A stretch of DNA of 64,000 nt, taken from positions 1 to 64,000 of the forward strand of contig DFXE01000025.1 in assembly GCA_002381645.1 (NCBI GenBank), written 5' to 3'. The notes below the pieces were generated by a model. That model was not told where the DNA came from. It saw only the letters and a program-made list of their open reading frames with translations, and made no database searches. This document shows, piece by piece, positions 46,401-53,916 of this stretch. Both the position numbers and the translations under genes were made by a program. This DNA comes from Bacteroidales bacterium UBA4116. Its GTDB lineage: Bacteria > Bacteroidota > Bacteroidia > Bacteroidales > Tannerellaceae. Every line of letters begins with the position of its first letter. Within the stretch, counting starts at the first letter, position 1.

Positions 46401-46882
46401 TCAAATAACTGGTTATTATTCCGTACATCATAAAAATCTCTGAGTATAATATTCCGTATCGTTAATACACTACGAAAACCACTTACCCCGGCACGCGGAA
46501 GCCTCACAAATTGGTTATTCCCATTCACTGAAGCGTTACCTCCACCGGAAAAAATCACCTCACCCGTCATTCCGGGCGTTTTATCGAACACCACCTTATA
46601 ACCCCGGGCATTGTCTGCAACACTGAACGACAAACGAGAAGTCAAAAGATAGTTTCCGGGATTAAAATAAACCTGAACAGAACTATTGGTACCTTGCACT
46701 AAACTTTCCAGATCTGTTTTAAAAGCAGATAGATACATAGCATCAGCCGCAGAAGTACCCGAACCATTCGTTCCATCATTATCAGGTTTCACATAATATA
46801 TTTTTTGGGACTGAACAAGTAACGCATTAACAAACAAAAAAGTAATAAAAAAAATTATTCTTTGGTATCCTGACTTTTTCAT
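40433..46882 (-). CDS. Giant secreted beta-helix/FG-GAP protein with type IX sorting domain
   Basis: A 2149-residue protein with a signal peptide (about 1-26, ending LLVQSQ). A right-handed beta-helix-like region (about 30-400) is rich in Asn ladders such as IRNIILRDFYDVRNNN and NRTQIFNNTFYNS. From about 620 to 1150 there are FG-GAP/VCBS-like repeats with calcium-loop patterns DLNGDGYPEIVALG, DIEGDGIPEVVVYN, DIDWDGKYDIIAGG and DINGDGIPEVVSVT. Ig-like and other beta regions follow. The last 75 residues are a T9SS type A sorting domain (IEEVQVFNTSGALVYSN; YLVKVKVNGKYYIEKVFVK). It is probably a cell-surface adhesin or polysaccharide-binding cargo. It stands alone without neighbours of related function. 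Confidence 0.85.
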   Translation of the reverse strand: MKKSGYQRIIFFITFLFVNALLVQSQKIYYVKPDNDGTNGSGTSAADAMYLSAFKTDLESLVQGTNSSVQVYFNPGNYLLTSRLSFSVADNARGYKVVFDKTPGMTGEVIFSGGGNASVNGNNQFVRLPRAGVSGFRSVLTIRNIILRDFYDVRNNNQLFEYYGGETYQTLNIENVIIDNCANAGVAEAGRMIYVGADYRILNIRNSTIKNCVYYRLIDKRFNDQMEISGNSFTGNTIRYQMIWIENGPAAGTGNLIYNNTFSGNTFTTSADANRLCINLTTTNRTQIFNNTFYNSGHVYISNASNNKKIINNIIAGTSKLRAASNAVANATCIRNISVSENGSNVFFYETGNSTGVEITTQFNNQFNPVLSGSSPGKEIHTLNDINNAVHVILEKGGSKAELLTDAGVMVNTDQRGEVRSDYYPISLGAVDYRRHYVLSNQTITIPFNSASGTLPQSREIDYRQLIVELPSGTGVDQTVFELIDTQNENGMLSGLSSDYKTTFTPRIEGGKPIGANVPYPYAYRVRSANSQFQASGVVRIMVYDEGRAPGIIDPSDYSNTCYDYMGAVAFRPAYKFITGSYSTNNASEINGYVVTSNDRSDRLYGFSIPLVGDLNGDGYPEIVALGINDNNVEDLANTAQYIYIYNGQTGERLVKFRFPNGYYWDNDYWHGSPSNLALIDADKNGRGEVIIAFGANGESSTSSYSKTVASFEVTLDGEKNITGLTQKWWNNTMPYDYPLTGSTAAGDSYKKPLPQVVDIEGDGIPEVVVYNKIYNAVTGEHLLTLDVLGSTAFVGRDPNGNTDRDRPVGFSYIYDIDWDGKYDIIAGGKIYYDIDLTPGAQTPYKTLTVRNADNSSNVPDGRTGVADINGDGIPEVVSVTRNSPNSSFTIYVWNPDFLYIDTGDNNKVKRRPTGYTPQPQVIAQRSVTIGSGTGSNSYVYIGDIDGRVQEVVDGGSIRQYRLPEIAVLAGSMTFNAATKSGAHPNVKDIATGGTTYGLPTSGASNALVAYTWDATPNVGVTERLKLSFILGHTDGSANTGFTMFDFDNDGIQEICYRDMYNLRIIKARIPYIASTYTETHASGAILFRKSVLSYTGFEYPVIADIDNDASAEMIVMGNNQIATKVYGFVYAVGTGGDKFAPALPVWNQFMYSPFKINADLTTPTGKALNPLDPQYTYKRIIRNESGMETIIPEYKPYNGTLTQVPYYDAISDGSGNANFEPIVFLVDAYIDEAHTYMEGSSIKIRIGNHGTARTDVSENTPVRVYRNSISPDNLDRTRDQGLHTIRTLGHTSAIQSGQYVDLTIPVSSSTGVYYVRLGDNSDNSTGSWVWRYGKNAESDPAPEGQSVGIGMSSRAYRDCNWSDNMVIASSFALIDDYATVQEYQSIGIRILENDKYPSDFFTNNFSLCDSVIMQPKAGTITCSGSGQGSQLIYTHTGQVELSEGIDSIRYKMSYYDTYATPAQWIRLEATVYIYVLQSNTGGFAACYGSNHTVSLKQIPSGISFYWYKPDGQTPSGTPNPRPSTTIADMRADSTYYIEPTITSGKFTGIIFPKGRLDIPVVNSGTSNAIMRWTGLADRNWMNPVNWVEINNGREIAVTYPPTSCVDVIIPTGLDNYPELTSSAVCNKISMEDRAMIAGINYLTYDNAEVEFALKPMERDRFVMWSPPLKDMYTGDYHFTLDGSTDYYWGDVFMNFFQMANPDVGGAAVENYFTATFGNIWTKLLPGQAFNLKVVNTSANRSRMFTFPKNNTQYQDANGQSGPNNTTVNLDRPSKARFMSDAVIDAGNSIPVRGDIAGSNYIQVVNPFMAYLKIRNFLTANQSVIEEAYKIWNGTVNASDPLNLTGDVVTIKPDKTDGSRYIIDNLDLISDQAALSAGLIPPLQSFFVKKRNTGTVGTLLMDPAWTTTVDSNTNGDYILRAELAETNTLRIKAIQGNVSSATVLFYHPESSPNYRNDEDAYKLFYSDAPVSVYSFSPANDPLAVNSSNDFSQQVRLGIRLQNPGQVTLNFTGLSTFGHDVYLIDHEQNNRETDLQRNPDYTFTVNRQPGANRVIELNNRFSLRMTYTGIGVGNEDVPESGLSINTEEGYIYLNAVSDIEEVQVFNTSGALVYSNNNMPEQVRIGVAGTQIYLVKVKVNGKYYIEKVFVK

Positions 46883-47291
46883 CGTTTATTGGTTTATTTA
46901 TAAATTTTATACTCTTATTGGCTGAAAACCATTAATATGAATCTTTTGTTTCCAAAACTTATTACTTTGCAATAAAGGGTTGCCCGTAATTTGCAAACTT
47001 CTCCATAACTGGGACAAAATTTAAAAAAATCACATATACTGTTGTCAAAATATGCAATATTTATAAAATATTCATCGCAAACAACGCAATATCTACCGTA
47101 AAATTATAAATAAATTTAAAATATCGTATACAAAAATGCACATTATGCTTATTTTATCACATTATGCATTCATAAATTATAAAAGGATATGAAATTGATA
47201 AATCGTATATTTACCACATAGCAATGTTCTTTTATGGTATATACTATTAAACTCGAAAAAATATTACATTTGTTTTCAAAGACATTATGGG
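46883..47291. other. 409-bp AT-rich divergent intergenic region
   Basis: It separates the giant T9SS gene from the CAT-like gene. Besides the -7 box at 47265-47272 I see no coding sequence or clear hairpin. Confidence 0.5.
47265..47272 (+). promoter_or_regulatory. -7 box TACATTTG
   Basis: 19 bp before the ATG of the CAT-like gene. Confidence 0.6.
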
Positions 47292-47945
47292 ATGAAAGAA
47301 ATCATTGATATTAATACGTGGGAGAGAAAAAACAATTTTAATTTCTTTAAAAATTTTATTAATCCATGCATAACAATAACTTCCGAAGTTGAATGTACAT
47401 CTGCAAAAGATAGGTCAAAGAAAGCAAATCAATCTTTCTTTTTATATTACCTATATGCTATCTTACGCGCCGTAAATGAAATAAAAGAGTTGCGGTTCAG
47501 ATTAGATGACAGCGGAAATATCATTTATTTTAATACAGTGGATGTTTTATGTCCGATCCATGTACGGACTACAGGTAAATTTTTTACAGTCAGAATACCC
47601 TGGAAAGAAGATTTTAATGAGTTTTACTTTTCTGCGAGAAAGATCATTGAAAATATACCGGAAGATGGTGATCCATATGCAGCAGAAGACAATGCAAGCG
47701 GTGACGACCGATTTAATATTATACTGGTAAGCGCAACGCCGGACCTTCATTTTACGTCCATCACCCATACACAGGAAAGAAGCTCCGGATCGTCTTACCC
47801 GTTACTGAATGTGGGTAAAGCAATTATACGGGAAGGAAAATTAATGATGCCGATAGCTATTTATGTACATCACGGCTTTGTAGACGGAATACATCTGACA
47901 GCATTTTATTCAAAGGTAGAAAAATACCTGCGGTTATATCCATAA
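47292..47945 (+). CDS. Chloramphenicol acetyltransferase-like protein
   Basis: A 217-residue CAT-fold protein. H193-H194-G-F-V-D198-G is the HHxxxDG catalytic motif, with H194 as the expected base, and the N-terminal WERKNNFNFFK is the usual start. Length fits CAT trimers. Many chromosomal CAT-like proteins do not give chloramphenicol resistance, so activity is open. No mobile element is next to it. Confidence 0.85.
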   Translation: MKEIIDINTWERKNNFNFFKNFINPCITITSEVECTSAKDRSKKANQSFFLYYLYAILRAVNEIKELRFRLDDSGNIIYFNTVDVLCPIHVRTTGKFFTVRIPWKEDFNEFYFSARKIIENIPEDGDPYAAEDNASGDDRFNIILVSATPDLHFTSITHTQERSSGSSYPLLNVGKAIIREGKLMMPIAIYVHHGFVDGIHLTAFYSKVEKYLRLYP

Positions 47946-48009
47946 GATTTTTCCTACTGATTTACAGCAGTCTTTTTAAAAACATCTAAAATTGCAGGAA
48001 TAAAGAGCA

Positions 48010-48996
48010 TTAAGGACGGAATCCGATGATCTCCCTCACTTCCCTTAATGTTTTAGCCGCACTCTCGGTGGCTTTCTCTGCTCCAAAACGGGCAATTTTT
48101 TCAAGATAAGCATCATCGGAAGAGATAGCCAATATACGTTCACGGATCGGGGCACAAAACGCATTGATATCTTCTGCCAATTGTTTTTTCAAATCACCAT
48201 AACGGATTTCGCAGTTATTGTACTTATCATTAAAATAATCATATGTATCCTTTGTTGACACGATCTCCATCATGGTAAACAAGTTTGCAACAGGTTCAGG
48301 TTTTATACTGTCAGGTTGTGTTGGTCCCCCATCCGTAACGGCTTTCATAACTTTCTTTTTAATTGTCTTTTCATCATCAATTAAATAGATCGCATTACCT
48401 TCGCTTTTACCCATCTTTCCCGAACCATCCAACCCGGGTACTTTCATTGCTTTTTCCGTCATATGGAAAGATGCAGGTTCCGGAAAATATTCAACGCCGT
48501 AAATCATATTAAAGCGACGGGCAAACTTACGAGCCATTTCCATATTCTGTTCCTGGTCTTTACCTACCGGGACTTTATTTGCCTTATGGATAATAATATC
48601 CGCTGCCATAAGTGAAGGATAAGTAAGCAGTCCGGCGTTCACATTATCCGGTTGCGAACGGACTTTATCCTTAAAAGAGGTCACACGTTCCAATTCTCCC
48701 AGATAGGCATTCATATTCAAATACAAATAAAGTTCGGCCACTTCGCGTACATCGCTTTGTATATAAATAGTTGCTTTTTCGGGATCAATACCGCAACCTA
48801 CATATTCAGATAAAATAGTTTTTACGCTTTTACGTATGTTTTCCGGATGTGGATGCGTAGTAAGTGAATGCCAGTCGGCAATGAAGAAAAAACATTTATA
48901 TTCCTCCTGAAGCTTTACAAAACTTTGAACAGCCCCGAAATAATTACCTAAATGCAGATTGCCTGTCGGCCTGATACCACTTAATACCGTTTCCAT
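48010..48996 (-). CDS. trpS: Tryptophanyl-tRNA synthetase
   Basis: A 328-residue class I synthetase starting METVLSGIRPTGNLHLGNYFG (family HIGH-type motif within TGNLHLGNY) and carrying GKMGKSEGNAIYL (KMSKS-type loop). The ATG at 48996 is preferred to 49026, which lies inside the TACCTTTG -7 box at 49024-49031. Confidence 0.95.
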   Translation of the reverse strand: METVLSGIRPTGNLHLGNYFGAVQSFVKLQEEYKCFFFIADWHSLTTHPHPENIRKSVKTILSEYVGCGIDPEKATIYIQSDVREVAELYLYLNMNAYLGELERVTSFKDKVRSQPDNVNAGLLTYPSLMAADIIIHKANKVPVGKDQEQNMEMARKFARRFNMIYGVEYFPEPASFHMTEKAMKVPGLDGSGKMGKSEGNAIYLIDDEKTIKKKVMKAVTDGGPTQPDSIKPEPVANLFTMMEIVSTKDTYDYFNDKYNNCEIRYGDLKKQLAEDINAFCAPIRERILAISSDDAYLEKIARFGAEKATESAAKTLREVREIIGFRP

Positions 48997-49023
48997 ATCC
49001 TCAATTTGTTTATTAATCGACCG

Positions 49024-49031
49024 CAAAGGTA
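49024..49031 (-). promoter_or_regulatory. -7 box TACCTTTG of trpS
   Basis: 28 bp before the chosen ATG; excludes the longer start. Confidence 0.7.
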
Positions 49032-49278
49032 CTATTTTTCTTTTTAACCCATAAAACGTTTAACACGCTATGCGTTAAATCTATTTTCAAACGTATATCA
49101 ATGAAGCAAAACAACGGTTATGATTCAGGTGTTAAATGACTTTTTAAAAATCATAAGCTTAATTTCATATTCGCAGTAGCCTTACTACTATAAACATAAA
49201 ATTAAGCTATGCATGCAGTCCGGGAAATCTATTTAATAAACAGCCTCTTATTTATAAAACCAATTAGAGGTTATATCA

Positions 49279-50163
49279 TTAAACATCACAGATTAAAATG
49301 CATTTCTCCAATGATGCAATTTTATCTTTTTGTTTAGGTACAAACTCCTGCCCGACAAATCCTTTATAACCTGTCTCAACAATAGCCCTCATAACTGCTG
49401 GATAATAAATCTCTTGTGTTTCGTCAATCTCGGCCCTTCCCGGATTACCGCCCGTATGTATATGTGAAAAATATTGGTGATATTTCTTTATGTGGTTGAT
49501 GATATCTCCTTCCATGATCTGCATATGGTAAATATCATACAGAAGCTTAAAGTTAGGAGACCCCACCCTCCGGCAAAGCTCTGCACCCCAAACCGTATGG
49601 TCGCACAAATAGTCTTTATGGCCGATACTGTTTAAAAGTTCCATCGTAAGTACGACATTGTATTTTTCAGCAATCGGGGTAATTCGCTTCAGTCCTTTTT
49701 CACAATTTTCCCATCCCTGTAAATCCGTTACACCGTTACGTCTTCCTGAAAAACAGATCAGATTCGTTAATCCGGCTTCCGCAACCATTGGAATAACCTT
49801 TTCATAGCTGGCCACCAATTCATCATGCAACGAGGGATCGTTAAATCCGCGGTCGATCCCTAAACCGGCTCCCTGTGCCATGGCAACCGTTAAACCGTGT
49901 TTTTGCACGACCGGCCAATCCTGAGGATCGAGTAATTCAACCGACTCTATACCTATACGTTTACAAATCTCACAGAACTCGTTTAGTTCATATTCACCAA
50001 AACACCATTTACTTACAGAATGGCGTATGTTCCCTTTTAACTTAGCCGAAACATTTGCCTGATGGTTAACAAAAGGTGAAGCATTTGTAATTCCCGAAAC
50101 TGCCGCTACGGCACTACCTGCTAAAACAGTCTTAATAGCAGTTCTTCTTGAGACGTTATTCAT
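49279..50163 (-). CDS. Tat-exported TIM-barrel protein, hydroxypyruvate isomerase-like
   Basis: A 294-residue protein with a twin-arginine signal (NNVSRRTAIKTVLAGSAVAA) followed by a xylose isomerase-like TIM barrel: LMTxELLNSIGHKDYLCD-type region with a metal-binding Glu, then LYDIYHMQIMEGD, HIHTGGNPGRAEID and VGQEFVPKQK. This resembles Bacteroidetes hydroxypyruvate isomerase-like proteins; the true substrate is unknown. A -7 box lies at 50196-50203. Confidence 0.82.
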   Translation of the reverse strand: MNNVSRRTAIKTVLAGSAVAAVSGITNASPFVNHQANVSAKLKGNIRHSVSKWCFGEYELNEFCEICKRIGIESVELLDPQDWPVVQKHGLTVAMAQGAGLGIDRGFNDPSLHDELVASYEKVIPMVAEAGLTNLICFSGRRNGVTDLQGWENCEKGLKRITPIAEKYNVVLTMELLNSIGHKDYLCDHTVWGAELCRRVGSPNFKLLYDIYHMQIMEGDIINHIKKYHQYFSHIHTGGNPGRAEIDETQEIYYPAVMRAIVETGYKGFVGQEFVPKQKDKIASLEKCILICDV

Positions 50164-50195
50164 GATACTTTTTGATGATTAGGTTAATATTTGTT

Positions 50196-50203
50196 CAAAA
50201 ATA
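50196..50203 (-). promoter_or_regulatory. -7 box TATTTTTG
   Basis: Minus strand, 33 bp before the ATG of the TIM-barrel gene. Confidence 0.5.
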
Positions 50204-50262
50204 AACATAATATTTCTATTATCAAGCTTTAAAGTATATTTTAAAAAAGAGAATCAGAAAGA

Positions 50263-50778
50263 TTAAAAACTATCATTTTTCATAACATATTTCCGGAAAT
50301 TTTTCCCATCGGGGGCTTTATTGTTTTCGATCAGCTTGAATCCCAGGTTCTCACATATTTTAACAGACCCAATATTATCATCATACATACGTGCAACCAC
50401 TTCCTGACTCTTCAGATTTTTAAATGCATAATTAATTAACGCCTTACAAATTTCGGTTCCAAATCCCTGTTTCCAATAATGACAATCCACAATATAGCCG
50501 AGTTCCAGCTTTCCTGACAAGTCGAACGAATCAAAAAGACCTGCTTCACCAATGATTTGACCGGTATCTTTTAATTTTACACCAAACATACCTAACCCAT
50601 GTTTATAACCCTCCTCATTAACCCGTTTATATCTTTCTTCCAACTCCTGAAATGTCCAATCAAACTTCCCTGACTGAATATATTTCATATTTAACGGATT
50701 TGAATAAATAGACAACAAAAAACCCAGTTCTTCTTCTGTTTCTATTTTTTCAATTGCAAGCCTTTTCGTTTCGATCAT
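50263..50778 (-). CDS. GNAT acetyltransferase, RimJ/RimL-like
   Basis: A 171-residue acetyltransferase with IETKRLAIEKIE at the start, LELGYIVDCHYWKQGFGTEICKALINYAF as the acetyl-CoA-binding region, and VKICENLGFKLIENN at the end. Acceptor substrate unknown. Confidence 0.82.
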   Translation of the reverse strand: MIETKRLAIEKIETEEELGFLLSIYSNPLNMKYIQSGKFDWTFQELEERYKRVNEEGYKHGLGMFGVKLKDTGQIIGEAGLFDSFDLSGKLELGYIVDCHYWKQGFGTEICKALINYAFKNLKSQEVVARMYDDNIGSVKICENLGFKLIENNKAPDGKNFRKYVMKNDSF

Positions 50779-51588
50779 TTTGCGTTTTAAATTGAAGGTA
50801 AAAATAGCAAATATTTAATAATACCTCATTTACTAAATTTTCAAATATTACTTAGTTTACCTTTAATTTATTAACGAAACTTTTAAATTTAAGAAAGGAG
50901 TGCGTTACCGGGCGGAAATACCGGGTATAGAGGACTCCTGTAAGCATAATAACGGAAGAGATACCCATCCAACATATAATTTCAGATACTTATTCTGACA
51001 TCTATATCATTAATGCAACATGAAGCAACCCATTACAGTCTCCATTTGAGGCTTACCTTTTTATTGTTTCACCCTTCACCCAGACGATATTTCATTGATT
51101 ATCAATTAATATAGGTAAAAAAAGGTGAAAACAGTGAAATCACCTCATTTCACTACAAATTTTGTTTTTTACCCTAAACGCAGTTTTTTATTTATAGTTG
51201 TGGTATTGTAGTAACAATCACCGGTATTCTTATTAGTTAAATAGCTTGATTTTAATCGACTCACCTAAGGTGGAACGGTCGGCTCACCTGGGTGAGCCGA
51301 TTAAAAACTAACGTCCGAATATTACTTACTACTATCGAAAGAAATAAAAATAAAGGACTGGTATTAAAGATATCCTTCACCCAAGTAGAATTATCATTCA
51401 AAAAGGTGAAAGGTAATTTCACCAGACAATTGCTCCCTTCACCCGAGGACTCACCCTATTCAACCAATTATCAAACACTTACAAAGCAGGTGAAAGGTGA
51501 AACCAAAAAAATCAAACTATTTATTCAGCAGCATATTATAAGGTTACATGACATTAAATGTAGTCCTGTTATACATAGGGCACTTTTA
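50779..51588. other. 810-bp non-coding region rich in GGTGA/TCACC motifs
   Basis: Between 51060 and 51510 the sequence GGTGAA or its complement TTCACC (or the core GGTGA/TCACC) occurs about fourteen times in both orientations, often paired, as in AAAAGGTGAAAGGTAATTTCACC-like stretches. A perfect palindrome lies at 51280-51299. The only longer frame (51292-51600) begins with GTG, lacks any known motif and crosses these repeats, so I do not call it. 50779-51050 shows nothing notable. Confidence 0.6.
51280..51299 (+). terminator. Perfect 9-bp hairpin, possible terminator
   Basis: CGGCTCACC (51280-51288) pairs with GGTGAGCCG (51291-51299) and is followed by ATTAAAA. It is part of the GGTGA repeat cluster; a terminator role is unsure as no gene precedes it. 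Confidence 0.45.
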
Positions 51589-52395
51589 CTAAAACGTTAA
51601 AGTCAGGCCCACTCCTACTTCATGTATCGAAATGTATTTGTGTATTTCGGCTTTTGCCCGGAAGGAAACGCAATGGCAGGGATAAAGTTTATAGATGTTA
51701 TTTTGCCGGAAATAATGGATTGTTTGTTTTAATTTGTCGGAAATATGAAATAGATGAAAACCCCCGATTACGCTTAGAATCCGTTCATCCCCGCAAATAT
51801 GTTTTGCATATTCTATGATGTTGCAGATACCACTATGTGAACAGCCTGTAATAATTACCATCCCTTCCCCGCTATGATAGACAAGCGCCGAATCATCCAT
51901 TACAAAGTCTGGCTGATAATATGGTCCGGTTTTACATACACCAATAGGTTTTCTTTTTTCAAATTCAAAATAATCAGGTATCTCTCCAAGGAAAGTTAGC
52001 CGGTTTGTAACCGAATAAGGTTCTTTTGTCAGGGTAAGATCATACCTGTCTTTTAAAACATCAACAGAAAAAGGAGCACCGATCGACCGCCCGTTTTCAT
52101 ACCTTTCTCCAAATATCCCTGGATGTGCAATGATACGGACATTGGGAGAAAGAAAATCGGGAGGAAGAAAGGTGAGCCCTTTCGTATGGTCATCGTGGCC
52201 ATGAGAAAAAACAAGGGTATCGACAACTGAAAGATCAACCCCCAATGAAACAGCATTACGCATAAATACATCGGAATATCCGGTATCGAACAATATCCTC
52301 GAACTCTCATCTTCCAGATAAAAAGATAAAGCAGGCTCGCCTATATAATATTGATCGATATATGTATTATTGTCTGTCAAAACAACTAATTTCAT
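51589..52395 (-). CDS. MBL-fold metallohydrolase
   Basis: About 268 residues with the zinc motif SHGHDDHTKGL (HxHxDH), GCSHSGICNII and GGFHLFHIS, the pattern of the subgroup that includes methanopterin-related beta-RFAP synthase-like hydrolases. Substrate unknown. I start at the ATG at 52395 because the TACTTTTG box at 52402-52409 covers the longer start; the transcript would be nearly leaderless. Confidence 0.85.
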   Translation of the reverse strand: MKLVVLTDNNTYIDQYYIGEPALSFYLEDESSRILFDTGYSDVFMRNAVSLGVDLSVVDTLVFSHGHDDHTKGLTFLPPDFLSPNVRIIAHPGIFGERYENGRSIGAPFSVDVLKDRYDLTLTKEPYSVTNRLTFLGEIPDYFEFEKRKPIGVCKTGPYYQPDFVMDDSALVYHSGEGMVIITGCSHSGICNIIEYAKHICGDERILSVIGGFHLFHISDKLKQTIHYFRQNNIYKLYPCHCVSFRAKAEIHKYISIHEVGVGLTLTF

Positions 52396-52719
52396 AAGCT
52401 GCAAAAGTACCGATGATTAGTTTATAGCCCAATAGTCACCCCAGTAGGATAAGGGACGTATGTATGCGTATCGTCTTCCTGACATGATATTAAACCTATT
52501 ATTAAAAAAGCATACTAATAAAAAAATTCATTAATCCGTACCATATACACATTCTATTGGACACGAGTAATTATTAAAACCCTGAAAATTATTTTTTATT
52601 GTTTAAAAATTCAATTATGAAGAATTTATGAATTAAAACCCAATATTAAATCAAATCAACAGTGTATATTGCAGGATTAATAAAATGATAATAATTACAA
52701 ACAACTCAATAAATAAAAA
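52396..52719. other. 324-bp intergenic region
   Basis: Apart from the minus-strand -7 box at 52402-52409 I see only AT-rich sequence without hairpins or ORFs. Confidence 0.5.
52402..52409 (-). promoter_or_regulatory. -7 box TACTTTTG of the MBL gene
   Basis: Ends 6 bp before the ATG at 52395, pointing to a near-leaderless mRNA. Confidence 0.65.
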
Positions 52720-53085
52720 ATGAACATAGAAGAATTCAGGGAACATTGTCTGCAAGTAAAGGGAGCCACTGAATCGACTCCTTTTATCGATCCGAATATA
52801 GTTGCATTCAAAGTAATGGAAAAAATGTTTTGTATGGTATCCATACAACCCAAAGACGGTATTTTCAGGGCAGACCTGAAATGTGACCCTGATTATACCC
52901 TTGAACTTCGTGAGAAATATAACGGAATTACCCCCGGTCATGTACCTACTACGCTACTATGGCACCGGATTGTACTCGAAAGTGACGTACCCGATCATGT
53001 CATTATCGAACTTATCGGGCATTCGGTAGATGAGGTTATTAAGAAACTTCCTAAGAGAAAACAAGCGGAATATAAAGAGAGTTAA
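52720..53085 (+). CDS. MmcQ/YjbR-family protein
   Basis: A 121-residue protein with MNIEEFREHCLQVKGATEST, FKVMEKMFCMVS, LKCDPDYTLELREKYNGI and the C-terminal SVDEVIKKLPKRK, typical of YjbR proteins with a CyaY-like double-wing DNA-binding fold. Role unknown. Confidence 0.88.
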   Translation: MNIEEFREHCLQVKGATESTPFIDPNIVAFKVMEKMFCMVSIQPKDGIFRADLKCDPDYTLELREKYNGITPGHVPTTLLWHRIVLESDVPDHVIIELIGHSVDEVIKKLPKRKQAEYKES

Positions 53086-53144
53086 CAAAAGCCGGTATTA
53101 TTATCATATTCCACCATAACCATTCTTGTGTCGAGCCGGGGATT

Positions 53145-53615
53145 TTACTTGAGCGGCATCACTACACGGGTCACCTGTTCTGCTTCTGGAACTTCCGGAC
53201 CTGTATAATAATGCTCAATACTTGTACCGGTAGATTCGTATCCTTTCTGCCGGATATATTCATTCATTTCGTTGTATAGTTTAGCGAGTTCATCATAGAT
53301 TCCTTTATGAAGACACGCTATAACCTTCCTGCATGGAATAATTACGTTTTGTATATCCCCTTTAGCCGGTAGGGAGTTTGTAATATAAAAACCAATTCTC
53401 ATCCCGATATTGTGCTCGGTCATCTGTTCATACGCCGGATATTCTACAAACGGAACGTCGGATGGCAGTTCATTATGATCTTTCAGGTAAGCATCTATTT
53501 TTGAAAAGCTTTCACCTATCATTTGACCAAAAGTGCTCATTTCACCTTGTTTTTCAATTATTAATGCTGTTTGTTCCGCTTGTTGCAAAAGCATGATCTC
53601 TGTAATTTTAGCCAT
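53145..53615 (-). CDS. GyrI-like effector-binding protein
   Basis: A 156-residue single GyrI-like domain starting ITEIMLLQQAEQTALIIEK, with MRIGFYITNSLPAKGD and SIEHYYTGPEVPEAEQVTRVV. It is a paralogue of the protein at 9178. Its promoter carries the same 19-bp element at the same distance from the -7 box as the AraC/GyrI operon, suggesting that it belongs to that regulon. Confidence 0.8.
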   Translation of the reverse strand: MAKITEIMLLQQAEQTALIIEKQGEMSTFGQMIGESFSKIDAYLKDHNELPSDVPFVEYPAYEQMTEHNIGMRIGFYITNSLPAKGDIQNVIIPCRKVIACLHKGIYDELAKLYNEMNEYIRQKGYESTGTSIEHYYTGPEVPEAEQVTRVVMPLK

Positions 53616-53678
53616 TATCTATTCATTTAGTTTTATTTGTTTTTAAGGAAATACGGATTATAGGAAGACGACCTGTCA

Positions 53679-53686
53679 CAAAAGTA
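53679..53686 (-). promoter_or_regulatory. -7 box TACTTTTG of the GyrI-like gene
   Basis: Minus strand; no TTTG is found at the -33 position, so activation may be needed. Confidence 0.65.
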
Positions 53687-53706
53687 AAACAAAGAGATTA
53701 TAAAAA

Positions 53707-53725
53707 GTTGTCCAAAACAGTCAAT
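53707..53725 (-). promoter_or_regulatory. Shared 19-bp element, copy 2
   Basis: The plus strand reads GTTGTCCAAAACAGTCAAT, 17 of 19 identical to 12330-12348. The distance to the -7 box is 21 bp in both copies. Confidence 0.6.
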
Positions 53726-53844
53726 CTAATTCTATACGTTTATCCATTAGCCATATCATTGACCGGAGATAGGCAATATGTTGATTTTGGATAGCCGAAT
53801 GCTAAATAAACAGCAAATATGCCACACCCTTTTAAAAGTTATGC

Positions 53845-53852
53845 TATTTTTG
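53845..53852 (+). promoter_or_regulatory. -7 box TATTTTTG
   Basis: 33 bp before the ATG at 53886; it argues against a start at 53778. Confidence 0.6.
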
Positions 53853-53880
53853 CGATTTATGCTCTACGATGAAAACAGTG

Positions 53881-53916
53881 CGGATATGGAAAATAATATA
53901 CGGATATGGAAAATAA
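53881..53916 (+). repeat. 16-bp direct repeat at the start of the acyloxyacyl hydrolase-like gene
   Basis: CGGATATGGAAAATAA occurs at 53881-53896 and 53901-53916, a 20-bp period. The second ATG is out of frame with the gene. Confidence 0.8.

Noticed and set aside
47292..47945. Antibiotic-resistance island
   Set aside because: Only a single CAT-like gene is present, with no integrase, transposase or composition change around it.
51292..51600. 102-codon frame starting with GTG
   Set aside because: It runs through the GGTGA repeat cluster, has no family match and no promoter; the repeats explain the open frame better.
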